From: Herbidospora galbida
Lineage (GTDB): Bacteria; Actinomycetota; Actinomycetes; Streptosporangiales; Streptosporangiaceae
Reading direction: 5' to 3'
DNA length: 64,000 nucleotides
Assembly: GCF_005233835.1 (NCBI RefSeq)
Contig: NZ_SZQA01000024.1
Span: 1-64,000, forward strand
The position numbers and the translations under genes are program-made. Under the pieces are notes generated by a model. It saw only the letters and a program-made list of their open reading frames with translations. It did not search any database and was not told the DNA's origin. The first letter of the stretch is position 1. Each line of letters starts with the position of its first letter. Positions 24,541 through 33,702 of this stretch are shown here, piece by piece.

Positions 24541-25314
24541 ATGGTGCGAATCGGAGCTCATGTCGACCAGGACGACCCGCTGGCCCACGCCGCCGCTCGC
24601 GAGGCCGAGGTGGTGCAGTTCTTCCTCGGTGATCCGCAGGGGTTCAAGGGGCCGGTCATGCCCGCGAGCGCCGACGCGATCCGCGAGTCCGACGTTCAGG
24701 TCTTCGTCCACGCGCCCTATCTGATCAACGTCGCCACGACGAACAACCGCATCCGCATCCCCAGCCGCAAGCTGCTGGAGGGCCAGCTCAAGGCCGCCGC
24801 CGAGCTCGGCGCGACCGGGCTGATCGTGCACGGCGGCCACCTGAACAAGGGCGAGGATCCGCAGAAGGGGTTCGACAACTGGGGCAAGGTGTTCGAGCGG
24901 ATGGACTGCCCGATCCCCGTCCTGATCGAGAACACGGCCGGGGGCGACAACGCCATGACCCGCCACCTCGACACGATCGCCCGTCTCTGGGACGCGGTGA
25001 CCGCGAAGGCCCGCGAGCCCGAGAAGATCGGCTTCTGCCTCGACACCTGTCACGCCCATGCCGCCGGGGAGAACCTGGAGGGCATCGTCGACCGGGTCAT
25101 GGCGATCACCGGCCGCATCGACCTGGTCCACTGCAACGACTCGCGCGACGCGTTCGACTCAGGCGCCGACCGTCACACGAACCTGGGCCACGGGCAGATC
25201 GATCCGGAGATCATCCTGGAGATCTGCCGTCAGGCCGGCGCCCCGATCGTGGTGGAGACGCCGGGCGGCGGCCAGGCCGACGACATCGCCTTCCTCAGGA
25301 AGAACCTGTCATAG
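24541..25314 (+). CDS. Xylose-isomerase-like TIM-barrel protein, endonuclease IV family
   Basis: A 257-residue protein from ATG 24541. Matches AP-endonuclease-2/Nfo-type barrels: RIGAHVDQDDPLAHA at strand 1, VFVHAPYLINVAT, LIVHGGH, IPVLIENTAGG, GFCLDTCHAHAAG, DLVHCNDSRDAFDSGADRHTNLGHGQID and PIVVETPGG. These hold the His/Glu/Asp residues of the trinuclear zinc site of deoxyribonuclease IV. AP-site cleavage is therefore likely, though a sugar isomerase cannot be ruled out. Upstream GTG 24535 would overlap the -10 spacer. Confidence 0.85.
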   Translation: MVRIGAHVDQDDPLAHAAAREAEVVQFFLGDPQGFKGPVMPASADAIRESDVQVFVHAPYLINVATTNNRIRIPSRKLLEGQLKAAAELGATGLIVHGGHLNKGEDPQKGFDNWGKVFERMDCPIPVLIENTAGGDNAMTRHLDTIARLWDAVTAKAREPEKIGFCLDTCHAHAAGENLEGIVDRVMAITGRIDLVHCNDSRDAFDSGADRHTNLGHGQIDPEIILEICRQAGAPIVVETPGGGQADDIAFLRKNLS

Positions 25315-25375
25315 GGCAGATTTCCAGCGGCGCGAGCCACGACCGGCCTTCGGCCGTCCGCGTCTCGCTTTCCAC
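25315..25375. repeat. Dispersed ~58-bp hairpin repeat, copy B
   Basis: GGCAGATTTCC...GGCGCGAGCCACGACCGGCC-TTC-GGCCGTCCGCGTCTCGC. Outer arms GCGAG/CTCGC and inner arms CGGCC/GGCCG can pair. It starts at the stop of the TIM-barrel gene and is followed at once by an inverted DnaA-box-like pair (CTTTCCACA 25368, TGTGGATAA 25380). Confidence 0.7.
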
Positions 25376-25407
25376 AGCCTGTGGATAAAGTCTGCGGATT
25401 CCCGCGC

Positions 25408-26619
25408 TCAAGAAGTGGGTACGGTCTGGAGCTCCCGCTCGCCGGCGTCGTCTTCGGCCGGGGGGCGCCGGGTGCTCGTCCACAACCTTCTGAACGACAG
25501 CACCGCGGCCATCAGCAGCAGCAGGTTGCGGGCGGCCAAGATCAGGGTGCCGGGGAGCTCGCCCTTCCACGAGTAGTGCTCCTCGACCCACGGATAGGCG
25601 ATCCCGGTCAGCAGCGTGGCCGCCAGCAGCAGCCACGCGACCGGCTTCTGGCTCGACCTCGGCACCGAGAACACCACGGCGGCCAGGCCGATGAGCCAGA
25701 TCAGGTACTGGGGTGAGAGCACCCGGCTGGTCACCACGAGCAGCAGCACGGTCGTCAGCGCCGCGTCGTAGAAGGTGGCCTCGGTCGGGTGGGCCCGCAG
25801 CCACCACACGACGAGCAGCACGGCCGCGACCGGGGTGGCCAGCACGGCGATCCTGATGGCGGTGTCGACCCCCGTGCCGGCGAGTTCCATCGCGCCGTGC
25901 TGGTAGGTGGAGAAGCCGTCCCACAGGCCGAGGGCGCGCAGCAGCACGAACGGCGTCGCGGCCATCGACTCCACCTGGAGGCCGCGTTCCTGCTGGGCGG
26001 TCAGGAAGTCGAGCGCGTTGGGCATGACCAGCGCGGTCGCGCCGCAGGCGACCACGGTGGCGGCCACCGCCGAGGCGCCGCCGGTGAGCAGTTCGCGCCA
26101 GCGGCGCAGCCCGGCCAGCAGCGCGATCGGCCACACCTTGATCGAGAACCCGATGCCGATGAGCGCGCCCCGGACCGCCGGGTCGGTGGACGCCGTCAGC
26201 GCCGCCACCGCGAAGATCGCCACCATCAGGTCGTAGCGGGCGATCAGCAGCGGCCCGAGCAGGACCGGCCCGACCACCCAGGCCCAGACGGCCCCGTTCC
26301 CGCCGCCGGTACGCCGGCAGAACCGCCAGATCAGCAGCAGGATCCCCAGGTCGCACAGGATCGCGATGAGGAAGAAGGACACCAGGTAGTCGAAGAACGG
26401 CAGCAGGTGCGGCGCCAGCATCGGGATCGCCGCGAACGGCGGATACTGCCACTTGTCGTCGTTGTCCGGGAACTGCCCGGTGAGCAGCACGTTCGACCAG
26501 TCGGAGTAGAGGCGGATGTCGTTCTCGAACGACATCGAGAAGCCCACCGGAATGATTTGCATCGCCGCCATGAAGAGCAGGGCGCGGGTCAGCAGCCACA
26601 CCGGCACGGCGTATCGCAT
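25408..26619 (-). CDS. GT87-type membrane glycosyltransferase
   Basis: A 403-residue polytopic protein with about ten transmembrane helices. Typical DUF2029/GT87 features are the extracytoplasmic loop after TM1 (FENDIRLYSDWSNVLLTGQFPDNDDKWQYPPFAA), ARYDLMVAIFAVAAL and VTSRVLSPQYLIWLIGL. These enzymes use polyprenyl-phosphate sugars such as mannose (family knowledge). Start ATG 26619 is 1 nt past the stop of the upstream paralogue, so the pair is translationally coupled. Confidence 0.88.
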   Translation of the reverse strand: MRYAVPVWLLTRALLFMAAMQIIPVGFSMSFENDIRLYSDWSNVLLTGQFPDNDDKWQYPPFAAIPMLAPHLLPFFDYLVSFFLIAILCDLGILLLIWRFCRRTGGGNGAVWAWVVGPVLLGPLLIARYDLMVAIFAVAALTASTDPAVRGALIGIGFSIKVWPIALLAGLRRWRELLTGGASAVAATVVACGATALVMPNALDFLTAQQERGLQVESMAATPFVLLRALGLWDGFSTYQHGAMELAGTGVDTAIRIAVLATPVAAVLLVVWWLRAHPTEATFYDAALTTVLLLVVTSRVLSPQYLIWLIGLAAVVFSVPRSSQKPVAWLLLAATLLTGIAYPWVEEHYSWKGELPGTLILAARNLLLLMAAVLSFRRLWTSTRRPPAEDDAGERELQTVPTS

Positions 26620-26620
26620 C

Positions 26621-27943
26621 TCAGCTCGCTTCGGTCTTGGCGGCCCGGCGGAAGAGCACGAACCGATCTGGCGCTCGGTCGAACACCCCGCCGGCTTGGT
26701 CGTCGATCCCGGCCACTCTGACGACGTCGCGGTCGGGCATCAGGATGTCGAGCACGACCAGCACCATCAGCGCGATGACCGCCAGCGCCCGCGCCCAGAC
26801 GGCCAGGAAGTAGGGCCCGTCGCCGATGCCCTGCGCCGAGTGGTTGGGGTCCATCCCGACGAAGTAGAGCCAGATGGCGAAGAAGTACCAGACCTCGGTG
26901 ACCTGCCACACCGCGAGCGAGGGCCACTTCGGCCGGGCCAGCACCGCGAAGGGCATCAGCCACAGCACGTACTGGGGCGACCAGACCTTGTTGGTCACCA
27001 TGAACGCGGCCAGCGCCAGGAAGCAGATCTGCATCAGCCGGGGGCGGGTGGGCGCCGCGAGGGTGAGGATCGTGATGCCGAGCAGGAGCACGCCGACCGC
27101 GATCATCGCCATCAGGTTCAGGTGCTCGCCGTCGGCCAGGACGCCCCATTGGTACTTCTGGAAGAAGAACCACAGGCCGCCCCAGTCGACCCCGCGCTCA
27201 CTGCTGAAGGTGTAGAAGCGCTTCCAGCCGTCGAAGCTGGCCAGCATGACCGGCCCGTTGGCCAGCAGCCACACGCCGACCGCCGCGCCGAGCATCTTGA
27301 GGAACGGCATCCACTTGGCGGTCCGCACGGTCAGCAGGAACAGCGCCCCGAGGAACATCAGCGGGTAGAACTTGGTCGCCACCGCCAGGGCCAGCAGCGC
27401 CCCGGCGAGATAGTGGCGCTCGCGCGCCCAGGCCAGCAGCCCGCCGAGCGCGAGCGCTCCGGCGGCCAGGTCCCAGTTGATGTACGCCGACAGGATGACC
27501 GCCGGCGCCAGTGCGTACCAGAGGGCGTCCCACTTGCGGGTGGGCCCGGCCAGCGCGGCCATGCACAGGACGCCGATCACCAGGCTCACGCCCATGATGA
27601 TCACGGTGATGTCGTAGAAGCGGACCGCGTCGCCGAACGACAGCCGGCGCACCAGCTCCATGATCCCGCCGATGCCGACGGGATATTCGACCTCGCCCTG
27701 AATGTAAGGGATCTTTCCTTCATTCAGACCGCGGGCGAACCAGAGCGGATAGATGTCGGTGTAGCAGAAGTTCGTGTACTGATCGATGCCGGAGTTCCAC
27801 GCGCCGCCGAACCGGCAGGCGGACTTCCAGTAATAGGCCAGGATCGCGCCCAACGAGGCCAGCAGCCCCAACGGCACGTAGGGAATGAGTCCGTTCACGA
27901 CCGCCGCGCGCGGGCCGGGGGCTTCTGTCGTCCGGGTCATCAT
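26621..27943 (-). CDS. GT87-like membrane glycosyltransferase
   Basis: A 440-residue polytopic protein from ATG 27943 (or 27940). It shares GT87 signatures with its neighbour: QYTNFCYTDIYPLWFARGLNEGKIPYIQGEVEYPVG in the first outside loop, INWDLAAGALALGGLLAWARER, VATKFYPLMFLGA and VTNKVWSPQYVLWLMPF. It lies 68 bp downstream of the class A PBP gene on the same strand, suggesting a cell-envelope role such as lipomannan or polysaccharide assembly (inference). Confidence 0.87.
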   Translation of the reverse strand: MMTRTTEAPGPRAAVVNGLIPYVPLGLLASLGAILAYYWKSACRFGGAWNSGIDQYTNFCYTDIYPLWFARGLNEGKIPYIQGEVEYPVGIGGIMELVRRLSFGDAVRFYDITVIIMGVSLVIGVLCMAALAGPTRKWDALWYALAPAVILSAYINWDLAAGALALGGLLAWARERHYLAGALLALAVATKFYPLMFLGALFLLTVRTAKWMPFLKMLGAAVGVWLLANGPVMLASFDGWKRFYTFSSERGVDWGGLWFFFQKYQWGVLADGEHLNLMAMIAVGVLLLGITILTLAAPTRPRLMQICFLALAAFMVTNKVWSPQYVLWLMPFAVLARPKWPSLAVWQVTEVWYFFAIWLYFVGMDPNHSAQGIGDGPYFLAVWARALAVIALMVLVVLDILMPDRDVVRVAGIDDQAGGVFDRAPDRFVLFRRAAKTEAS

Positions 27944-27961
27944 GAGGCCATTCGATCAGGT

Positions 27962-27996
27962 GTCGGGGTGTCGCACTGTACCTGCGACACCCCGAC
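27962..27996. terminator. 13-bp perfect inverted repeat between the PBP and GT87 genes
   Basis: GTCGGGGTGTCGC (27962-27974) and GCGACACCCCGAC (27984-27996) with a 9-nt loop. Lies 15 nt beyond the PBP stop and 18 nt before the glycosyltransferase start. No T run, so it may attenuate rather than stop transcription, or bind a protein. Confidence 0.55.
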
Positions 27997-28011
27997 CTGG
28001 ACGAGTCGAAC

Positions 28012-30849
28012 TTACGGCCGGCGCCCCTGGGACGCCTGGGTGGAGGACTGCTTGGCCGGTGTGGCCGGTGAGCTGAACGGGTCTTCGAACGGCACCTCGG
28101 CGCCGCCGTCGGGGATGTCGACCTCACACTCGGGCGCCCCGGGGAAGCACTCGGACTCGCCGGGGCCCTGGCCGCCGTCGTCCTCCCAGGGGAGGGTCGG
28201 CTCCTCGACGATCTCGTCTTCCGGCTTGGGCGTCGGGGTCGGGCTGGGCACGATGTCCTGCGGAGCGCCGACCCCGGCCTTCGGCGGGAACTGCGCGACC
28301 GGTTTGTTCTTGTGGGCCTCCAGCATGAACTCCCGCCAGATGCGGGTGGGGAAGCTGGCACCGGCGAAGCCGAGCGACACCTCGAAGGGGGTGCTGTACG
28401 GGTTGGTCATCGTGAACTTGGGGTCGCCCTTCTCCGGCGACTTGCCCTTCCAATAGGGGCAGCGGGCGTTCACCGGGGGCACGACCTTGCCGGATTTGGT
28501 GCGGCACTCTTCGCGGTACATGCCGACGGCGGTGGAGACCTGGGGGGTGAACCCGACGAACCAGGCCTCCTTCTCCTCGTTGTTGGTGCCGGTCTTGCCG
28601 CCGGCCGGACGGCCGATGCCCTGGCCCCCGGCCGTACCGGACTTGAGGACCTCTTCGAGGGCGACGACCGCGTCGGCCGACGCCTCGGGCGAGATGACCT
28701 GCTTGACCGGCTTGCGCTCGGGCAGCTTGAGCGTCTTGCCGAGGTACACGCCCTTCACCACGTGGTAGTTCACGTGCTTGCCGGCGTTGGCGAAGATCGA
28801 GTAACCGGCGGCCTGCTCGACCGCGGTGACCGGGGCCGAACCGATCGAGAACTGGTAGTGGTGCTCGTCGATGTCCTTGGTCATCCGGTCTTCGGAGAAC
28901 CCGGCGTCGAGCACGATCTGCTTGACGGGGTCGAGTTCGCCGATCTTCCCGGCGTCCTGGTCGAGCTTGTAGGCCATCGAGACGTACGCGGTGTTGACCG
29001 ACGCCGAGGTCGCGGTGATCGCGTTGACGGCCGCCGGGCCGCCGTGGTCGTTCTTGAAGCCGTTCGCGGCCTGGCCGGGGATGACCTTCGGCACGGTCTC
29101 GTTGCCCGGCAGCCAGCTGTTGAGGCTGTAGCCGGCGTCCAGCCAGGCGGCCAGCACGTAGGGCTTGAACGCCGACGCGGCCTGCTTGGCGGAGTCGAAG
29201 GGCTCGTTCCAGTTGTCCTTGGTGTAGTCGTCGCCGCCGTAGAAGGCGATCACCCGGCCGTTGGTCGGGTCGACCGCCGCCAGGCTGGCGTGCACCTCAC
29301 GGTTGTTCGGCACACTCGACATGACGTTCTTGACGACCTTCTGGGCCGTCTTCATCAGCCTCTGGTCGAAGGTCGAGACGATCTTGTAGCCGCCGCTCTG
29401 GACCTCCTCCTCCTTCAGGCCGCGCTCGCTGAGCTCGTGCATGACCACCGAGACCATGTAGCCCCGCAGACCGGTCATCTGGTCGAGGTTGGGGTCTTTG
29501 ACGGTCTTGGGGAACTTGGCGGTCTGCGGGAGGGTGCCGTACTTCTCCGGGTTGAGCCGGGCCATCGCGTTGAGGACGTCCTTGAAGCGCGCCTGCAGGC
29601 CGGGGGCGTCGGGCGACCAACTGGGCGTCTGGATGCGGGCGGCCAGGTAGGCGGCCTGGTCGGGGGTGAGCTTGGCGGCGGTCATCCGCTTGCCGAAGTA
29701 GGCCTGCGTGGCGGCCTCGATGCCGTAGGCCCGGCCGAAGTTGATCGTGTTCAGGTACTGCTCGAGGATCTCGTTCTTCTCCATGGTCTTGTTGATCTTC
29801 ACCGCGACGAAGATCTCCATGACCTTTCGCTTGACGGAGACGTCCTGGCTCAGCCCGTCGTAGTAGTTACGGGCCATCTGCTGGGTGATCGTCGAGGCGC
29901 CCTGGAGCTGCTGGCCGGTGGCGGTCATCCACACCGACCGGAACATGGCGGGGATGGAGATGCCCGAGTCCTCGCGGAAGGTGTCGTTCTCGATCGCGAT
30001 GACCGCGTCCTGGAACACCTCGGGGATCTTGGAGATGTCGACGATGATCCGCTTGGTGCCCAGGTGGGCGATCGGGGTCTTGCCGTCGGAGTAGTAGATG
30101 GTGGAGCCCTGGGCCAGCGCCTCGGCCTGGGCGTCGTTCTTGTCGGGGACGGGAGTGTTCGCGTACGCGATCGCGATCATCCCGAACACCCCGGCGACGA
30201 CCACCGTGACACCGGCCACGACGATCTTCCAGCTCGGCACGAAGCGGCGCCAGCCGGTGCGGCGGCGCGGCTCGTCATCGTCGTCGTCGAAGTCGTCGGG
30301 CCCCTTCGGCCCGCTCGGGCCGCCGGGCCCGCCTCCGGGCAGGGGCTGCGGCGGGCCGCCACGGCGGCGGCGACCGCCATTGGCGCCCATCATCTGGGTC
30401 GACTCACCCTCGGCAGGGCGCTGGAAGCCACCGGTCGCGCCGGCCGGCGCGACGGGCCGCGGACCCTGCGGAAAGGGCAGGTTTCCGCCAGGTCCGCCAA
30501 GTCCGCCAGGTCCGCCGGGGCCACCCGGCCCGCCGGGTGGGCGGCCTATGCGAGTGGGCTGCCCCGGGCCCGGCTGACCGGGGCCCGCGGGCGGGGGAAC
30601 GGCGCCCATGGAGGCGGTGTCCTCGAATGCGGCCTCCTGGCGGCGGCCCGGCTGGCCGGGCCGCGGGGCGGGGGGCTGCGCGGGTGGCGCGCCCCAGCCG
30701 CCGGTCACCGGCTGTTGCGGCGGTGCCTGCGGTGCCTGAGGGGGACCCGATTCTGCGGGCGAGCGACGGCGCCGCCCAGGTCGGGGCCCACGACCGGCAC
30801 CCTCCGAGGGGCCGCCCGTCTGTCCCGGGCCATAGCTGCTGTTACTCAC
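28012..30849 (-). CDS. Class A penicillin-binding protein (transglycosylase/transpeptidase)
   Basis: A 945-residue bifunctional peptidoglycan synthase from GTG 30849 (GAGGACGC upstream). Cytoplasmic N terminus of about 190 residues is Pro/Gly/Gln rich with a collagen-like GGPGGPGG stretch and an acidic DFDDDDDE run, then one TM helix (VVAGVTVVVAGVFGMIAIAYA). GT51 domain: VIAIENDTFRE...GASTITQQMARNYY. Transpeptidase: SAFK (Ser nucleophile), SVN and GGKTGT motifs. Ends in a Pro/Glu-rich extracellular tail. It heads the gene set containing the two glycosyltransferases. Confidence 0.95.
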   Translation of the reverse strand: MSNSSYGPGQTGGPSEGAGRGPRPGRRRRSPAESGPPQAPQAPPQQPVTGGWGAPPAQPPAPRPGQPGRRQEAAFEDTASMGAVPPPAGPGQPGPGQPTRIGRPPGGPGGPGGPGGLGGPGGNLPFPQGPRPVAPAGATGGFQRPAEGESTQMMGANGGRRRRGGPPQPLPGGGPGGPSGPKGPDDFDDDDDEPRRRTGWRRFVPSWKIVVAGVTVVVAGVFGMIAIAYANTPVPDKNDAQAEALAQGSTIYYSDGKTPIAHLGTKRIIVDISKIPEVFQDAVIAIENDTFREDSGISIPAMFRSVWMTATGQQLQGASTITQQMARNYYDGLSQDVSVKRKVMEIFVAVKINKTMEKNEILEQYLNTINFGRAYGIEAATQAYFGKRMTAAKLTPDQAAYLAARIQTPSWSPDAPGLQARFKDVLNAMARLNPEKYGTLPQTAKFPKTVKDPNLDQMTGLRGYMVSVVMHELSERGLKEEEVQSGGYKIVSTFDQRLMKTAQKVVKNVMSSVPNNREVHASLAAVDPTNGRVIAFYGGDDYTKDNWNEPFDSAKQAASAFKPYVLAAWLDAGYSLNSWLPGNETVPKVIPGQAANGFKNDHGGPAAVNAITATSASVNTAYVSMAYKLDQDAGKIGELDPVKQIVLDAGFSEDRMTKDIDEHHYQFSIGSAPVTAVEQAAGYSIFANAGKHVNYHVVKGVYLGKTLKLPERKPVKQVISPEASADAVVALEEVLKSGTAGGQGIGRPAGGKTGTNNEEKEAWFVGFTPQVSTAVGMYREECRTKSGKVVPPVNARCPYWKGKSPEKGDPKFTMTNPYSTPFEVSLGFAGASFPTRIWREFMLEAHKNKPVAQFPPKAGVGAPQDIVPSPTPTPKPEDEIVEEPTLPWEDDGGQGPGESECFPGAPECEVDIPDGGAEVPFEDPFSSPATPAKQSSTQASQGRRP

Positions 30850-31145
30850 GCGTCCTCGTCAAAGTTCGTGGGGAATGCTCGTCGACGTCTACTCGGCGTC
30901 TGTCCCGAGGACGTACGAGACCACCAGACGGTTCCGGTCACAACCTTGACAGGTCTCCGGCGCCCCGTCGGGGTATTCGCCGGATTCATGGGCCATCGGG
31001 GCCCTTGCTGACCGGGCTTTTACCCAGCGTGCGGGCATGGCGCCGGGCCGCATCGGCCCTCCTGCCACTCCCGTCCGCTGTGACCACATGTGGGCAAGAT
31101 TACGTCCCTTTGCCAAATCGTGCCCAACCGTTGGCTCTCACCCCA

Positions 31146-31204
31146 GGCAGATTCCGGGGCGCGAGCCACGGTCGGCCTTCGGCCGCCCGCATCTCGCGTT
31201 GCAC
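31146..31204. repeat. Dispersed ~58-bp hairpin repeat, copy C
   Basis: GGCAGATTCC...GGCGCGAGCCACGGTCGGCC-TTC-GGCCGCCCGCATCTCGCGTTGCAC. Same orientation as copy B. Its last six bases are the TTGCAC -35 of the padR promoter. The rest of the 30850-31289 intergenic region (440 bp) shows no gene. Confidence 0.7.
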
Positions 31205-31227
31205 GCTATAACGAGCCGACGTATCCT
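31199..31227 (+). promoter_or_regulatory. Promoter of padR-ino1
   Basis: TTGCAC (31199-31204), 17-bp spacer, TATCCT (31222-31227). The transcript would start near 31234, inside the palindrome at 31231-31251. Confidence 0.6.
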
Positions 31228-31230
31228 GCA

Positions 31231-31251
31231 GATGTATCAGCTCGATACATC
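31231..31251. promoter_or_regulatory. PadR-type operator
   Basis: GATGTATC (31231-31238), AGCTC, GATACATC (31244-31251): perfect 8-bp arms containing ATGT...ACAT, the known core of PadR-family operators. It covers the predicted transcription start of padR, so autorepression is expected. Confidence 0.7.
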
Positions 31252-31289
31252 AGCCATCAATAGTCCGGAGCACGCGGGAGGTGGTTGCA

Positions 31290-31886
31290 GTGACCGGGTC
31301 CAGAAGCGGGGTCTTGGAGCTCGCCGTCCTCGGCTCACTCCACGAGAACCCGCTGCACGGCTACGAGCTGCGCAAGCGCCTCAACACCCTGCTCGGGATG
31401 TTCCGCGCGTTCTCCTACGGCTCGCTCTACCCGTGTTTGAAGGGTTTGCTCACCGACGGCCTGATCGTCGAGGAGGAGCCGCCGGACGACGTGGTCCTCG
31501 GCCGCCGGTCCAAGATCGTCTACAAACTCACCGCCGAGGGCAAGGAACGACTCCAGGAGCTGCTGACCCAGGCGGGTCCCTCTTCCTGGGAGGACGAGAG
31601 CTTCGGCATCCACTTCGCGTTCTTCCGCCACACGGAAGCCGAAGTACGCCTGCGGATCCTCGAAGGGCGGCGCAGCCGCCTGGAGGAACGAATGGAAAAC
31701 GTCCGCACGGCCCTGGCCCGAACCCGTGAGCGGCTCGACAGCTACACCCTTGAGCTGCAGCGGCACGGGCTGGAGTCGGTGGAACGTGAGGTCCGCTGGC
31801 TCAACGAGTTGATCAACACTGAACGGGCGCAAGCCGCCGATAAAAACCAATCAGAACGGGGCGAACGCCCCGATTCCGGTGAATAA
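31290..31886 (+). CDS. PadR-family transcriptional regulator
   Basis: A 198-residue protein from GTG 31290 (GGGAGG 8 nt upstream; GTG 31281 overlaps the RBS). Winged helix about residues 8-90: LELAVLGSLHENPLHGYELRKRLNTL...FSYGSLYPCLKGLLTDGLI...RRSKIVYKLTAEGKERL. The long C-terminal helical domain (Vir_act_alpha type) mediates dimerisation. It lies 21 nt upstream of ino1, an arrangement conserved in actinobacteria, so it likely controls inositol synthesis together with itself. Confidence 0.93.
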   Translation: MTGSRSGVLELAVLGSLHENPLHGYELRKRLNTLLGMFRAFSYGSLYPCLKGLLTDGLIVEEEPPDDVVLGRRSKIVYKLTAEGKERLQELLTQAGPSSWEDESFGIHFAFFRHTEAEVRLRILEGRRSRLEERMENVRTALARTRERLDSYTLELQRHGLESVEREVRWLNELINTERAQAADKNQSERGERPDSGE

Positions 31887-31907
31887 CGATCCAAAGGAGC
31901 GAGTGCG

Positions 31908-32987
31908 ATGGGTTCGGTGCGCGTAGCCATCGTAGGTGTGGGGAACTGCGCCGCCTCACTGGTGCAGGGCGTCCACTACTACAAGGACGCCGACCCGGCC
32001 ATGCGTGTGCCGGGCCTCATGCACGTCCAGTTCGGCGACTACCACGTCGGCGATGTCGAGTTCGTGGCGGCGTTCGACGTCGACGCCAAGAAGGTCGGGC
32101 GCGACCTCTCCGAGGCGATCCTGGCTTCCGAGAACAACACCATCCAGTTCTGCGACGTGCCGCCGCTCGGCGTGAACGTTCAGCGTGGCCCGACCCTCGA
32201 CGGTCTCGGCGAGTACTACCGCGAGATCATCCAGGAGTCCGACGACCACGCGGTCGACGTGGTCCAGGTGCTCAAGGACGCCCGCGTCGACGTGCTCGTC
32301 TCCTACCTGCCGGTGGGCTCGGAAGAGGCCGACCGGTTCTACGCGCAGTGCGCGATCGACGCCAAGGTCGCCTTCGTCAACGCGCTGCCCGTCTTCATCG
32401 CCTCCGACCCCGAGTGGGCCCAGAAGTTCACCGACGCCGGGGTCCCGATCGTCGGCGACGACATCAAGTCGCAGGTCGGCGCGACCATCACCCACCGGGT
32501 GATGGCCAAGCTGTTCGAAGACCGCGGTGTGGAGCTGCTGCGCACCTACCAGCTCAACTTCGGCGGCAACATGGACTTCATGAACATGCTGGAGCGCAAG
32601 CGGCTCCAGTCGAAGAAGATCTCCAAGACGCAGTCGGTGACCTCGCAGATCCCGCACGAGATGGCCAAGGCCGACGTCCACATCGGCCCGTCCGACCACG
32701 TGCCGTGGCTCGACGACCGCAAGTGGGCCTACGTCCGCCTCGAGGGCCGCTCGTTCGGCGACACGCCCCTCAACCTCGAATACAAGCTCGAGGTGTGGGA
32801 CTCGCCCAACTCCGCCGGCGTCATCATCGACGCGGTCAGGGCCGCCAAGATCGCCCTCGACCGGGGCATCGGCGGGCCGATCCTGTCGGCGTCCTCCTAC
32901 TTCATGAAGTCGCCGCCGGAGCAGTACTCCGACGACGACGCCCGCGACGCGGTGGAGGCCTTCATCCGCGGCGAGGTCGAGCGCTAG
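31908..32987 (+). CDS. ino1: Inositol-3-phosphate synthase
   Basis: NAD-dependent conversion of glucose-6-phosphate to inositol-1-phosphate (L-myo-inositol-3-phosphate), precursor of phosphatidylinositol and mycothiol. A 359-residue protein with [16 protein letters not shown] (NAD loop), the catalytic region [29 protein letters not shown], and [24 protein letters not shown]. Length fits the actinobacterial short form. AAAGGAGC precedes the ATG; a strong terminator follows. Confidence 0.97.
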   Translation: MGSVRVAIVGVGNCAASLVQGVHYYKDADPAMRVPGLMHVQFGDYHVGDVEFVAAFDVDAKKVGRDLSEAILASENNTIQFCDVPPLGVNVQRGPTLDGLGEYYREIIQESDDHAVDVVQVLKDARVDVLVSYLPVGSEEADRFYAQCAIDAKVAFVNALPVFIASDPEWAQKFTDAGVPIVGDDIKSQVGATITHRVMAKLFEDRGVELLRTYQLNFGGNMDFMNMLERKRLQSKKISKTQSVTSQIPHEMAKADVHIGPSDHVPWLDDRKWAYVRLEGRSFGDTPLNLEYKLEVWDSPNSAGVIIDAVRAAKIALDRGIGGPILSASSYFMKSPPEQYSDDDARDAVEAFIRGEVER

Positions 32988-32992
32988 ACCAC

Positions 32993-33033
32993 AGCCGAGG
33001 GGCCCCGGGAGATCTCCCGGGGCCCCTCGGCTT
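32993..33033. terminator. Strong terminator between ino1 and idi
   Basis: Perfect 20-bp arms (32993-33012 and 33013-33032, AGCCGAGGGGCC.../...GGCCCCTCGGCT), followed by TTCTCT. It serves both convergent genes; idi ends at 33037. Confidence 0.9.
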
Positions 33034-33036
33034 TCT

Positions 33037-33624
33037 CTACAGATCGCGTACGGCCGGAGGAAGCTCCCCCGGGTCGGCCACCGGCCACGTGAGGGGATCG
33101 GGGCCGAGCGCGACCAGCTGGGGGAGCTGCTCGGTGGCCCACGGGGAGATCGCCAGCTCACCCGCCAGCACCCGGTCGGAGAACTCCTTCCAGGGCATCC
33201 ACAGGACGCTGCCGACCTCTTCGGGGTTGGCGGACGGCTCCTCGCCCACCAGGGCGCGGTAGACCGGGCACAGTTCGTGCTCGACGGTGCCGTCGGGCAT
33301 GACCGCGCGGTAGGAGAAGCGGGGCAGCAGCAGGTCGACCGAGGAAACGGTCAGCGAAAGCTCGTGGGACAGCCGGCGAATCACAGCCGACGGGAGGCCC
33401 TCACCGGGCAGGGGGTGACCACAGCAGCTGTTGGTCAGCACCCCTGGCCAGGTGATCTTGTGGTCGGCGCGGCGGGTGAGCAGCACGTTGCCCGACGCGT
33501 CGAAGACGTAGCTGGAGAAGGCCATGTGCAGGGGGGTGGCCGTGCCGTGGACCGTGGACTTGGGGGCGGTGCCCACCGCGTTGCCCGCAGGGTCAACAAG
33601 CACGACGTGTTCATCGTTCGTCAC
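33037..33624 (-). CDS. idi: Isopentenyl-diphosphate delta-isomerase, type I
   Basis: Interconverts IPP and DMAPP. A 195-residue Nudix-fold enzyme with the catalytic-Cys motif TNSCCGHP, metal-binding His residues (HGTATPLHMAFSSYVF), the modified Nudix box GEGLPSAVIRRLSHEL, and the VEHELCPVY glutamates. Typical length. It stands as a single gene, with ino1 convergent and the MFS gene divergent. Confidence 0.96.
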   Translation of the reverse strand: MTNDEHVVLVDPAGNAVGTAPKSTVHGTATPLHMAFSSYVFDASGNVLLTRRADHKITWPGVLTNSCCGHPLPGEGLPSAVIRRLSHELSLTVSSVDLLLPRFSYRAVMPDGTVEHELCPVYRALVGEEPSANPEEVGSVLWMPWKEFSDRVLAGELAISPWATEQLPQLVALGPDPLTWPVADPGELPPAVRDL

Positions 33625-33702
33625 GCAATGAGACTACGGTCTCTTCCGTTCCGGTTCTGCCCTATCCGGGATGACCCTGATGTCCCAGGCTCGGGCCACG
33701 CG

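Noticed and set aside
28312-31011. 899-residue plus-strand open frame
   Set aside because: Complete antisense shadow of the class A PBP gene; translation is Gly/Leu/Asp-rich low complexity without family motifs.
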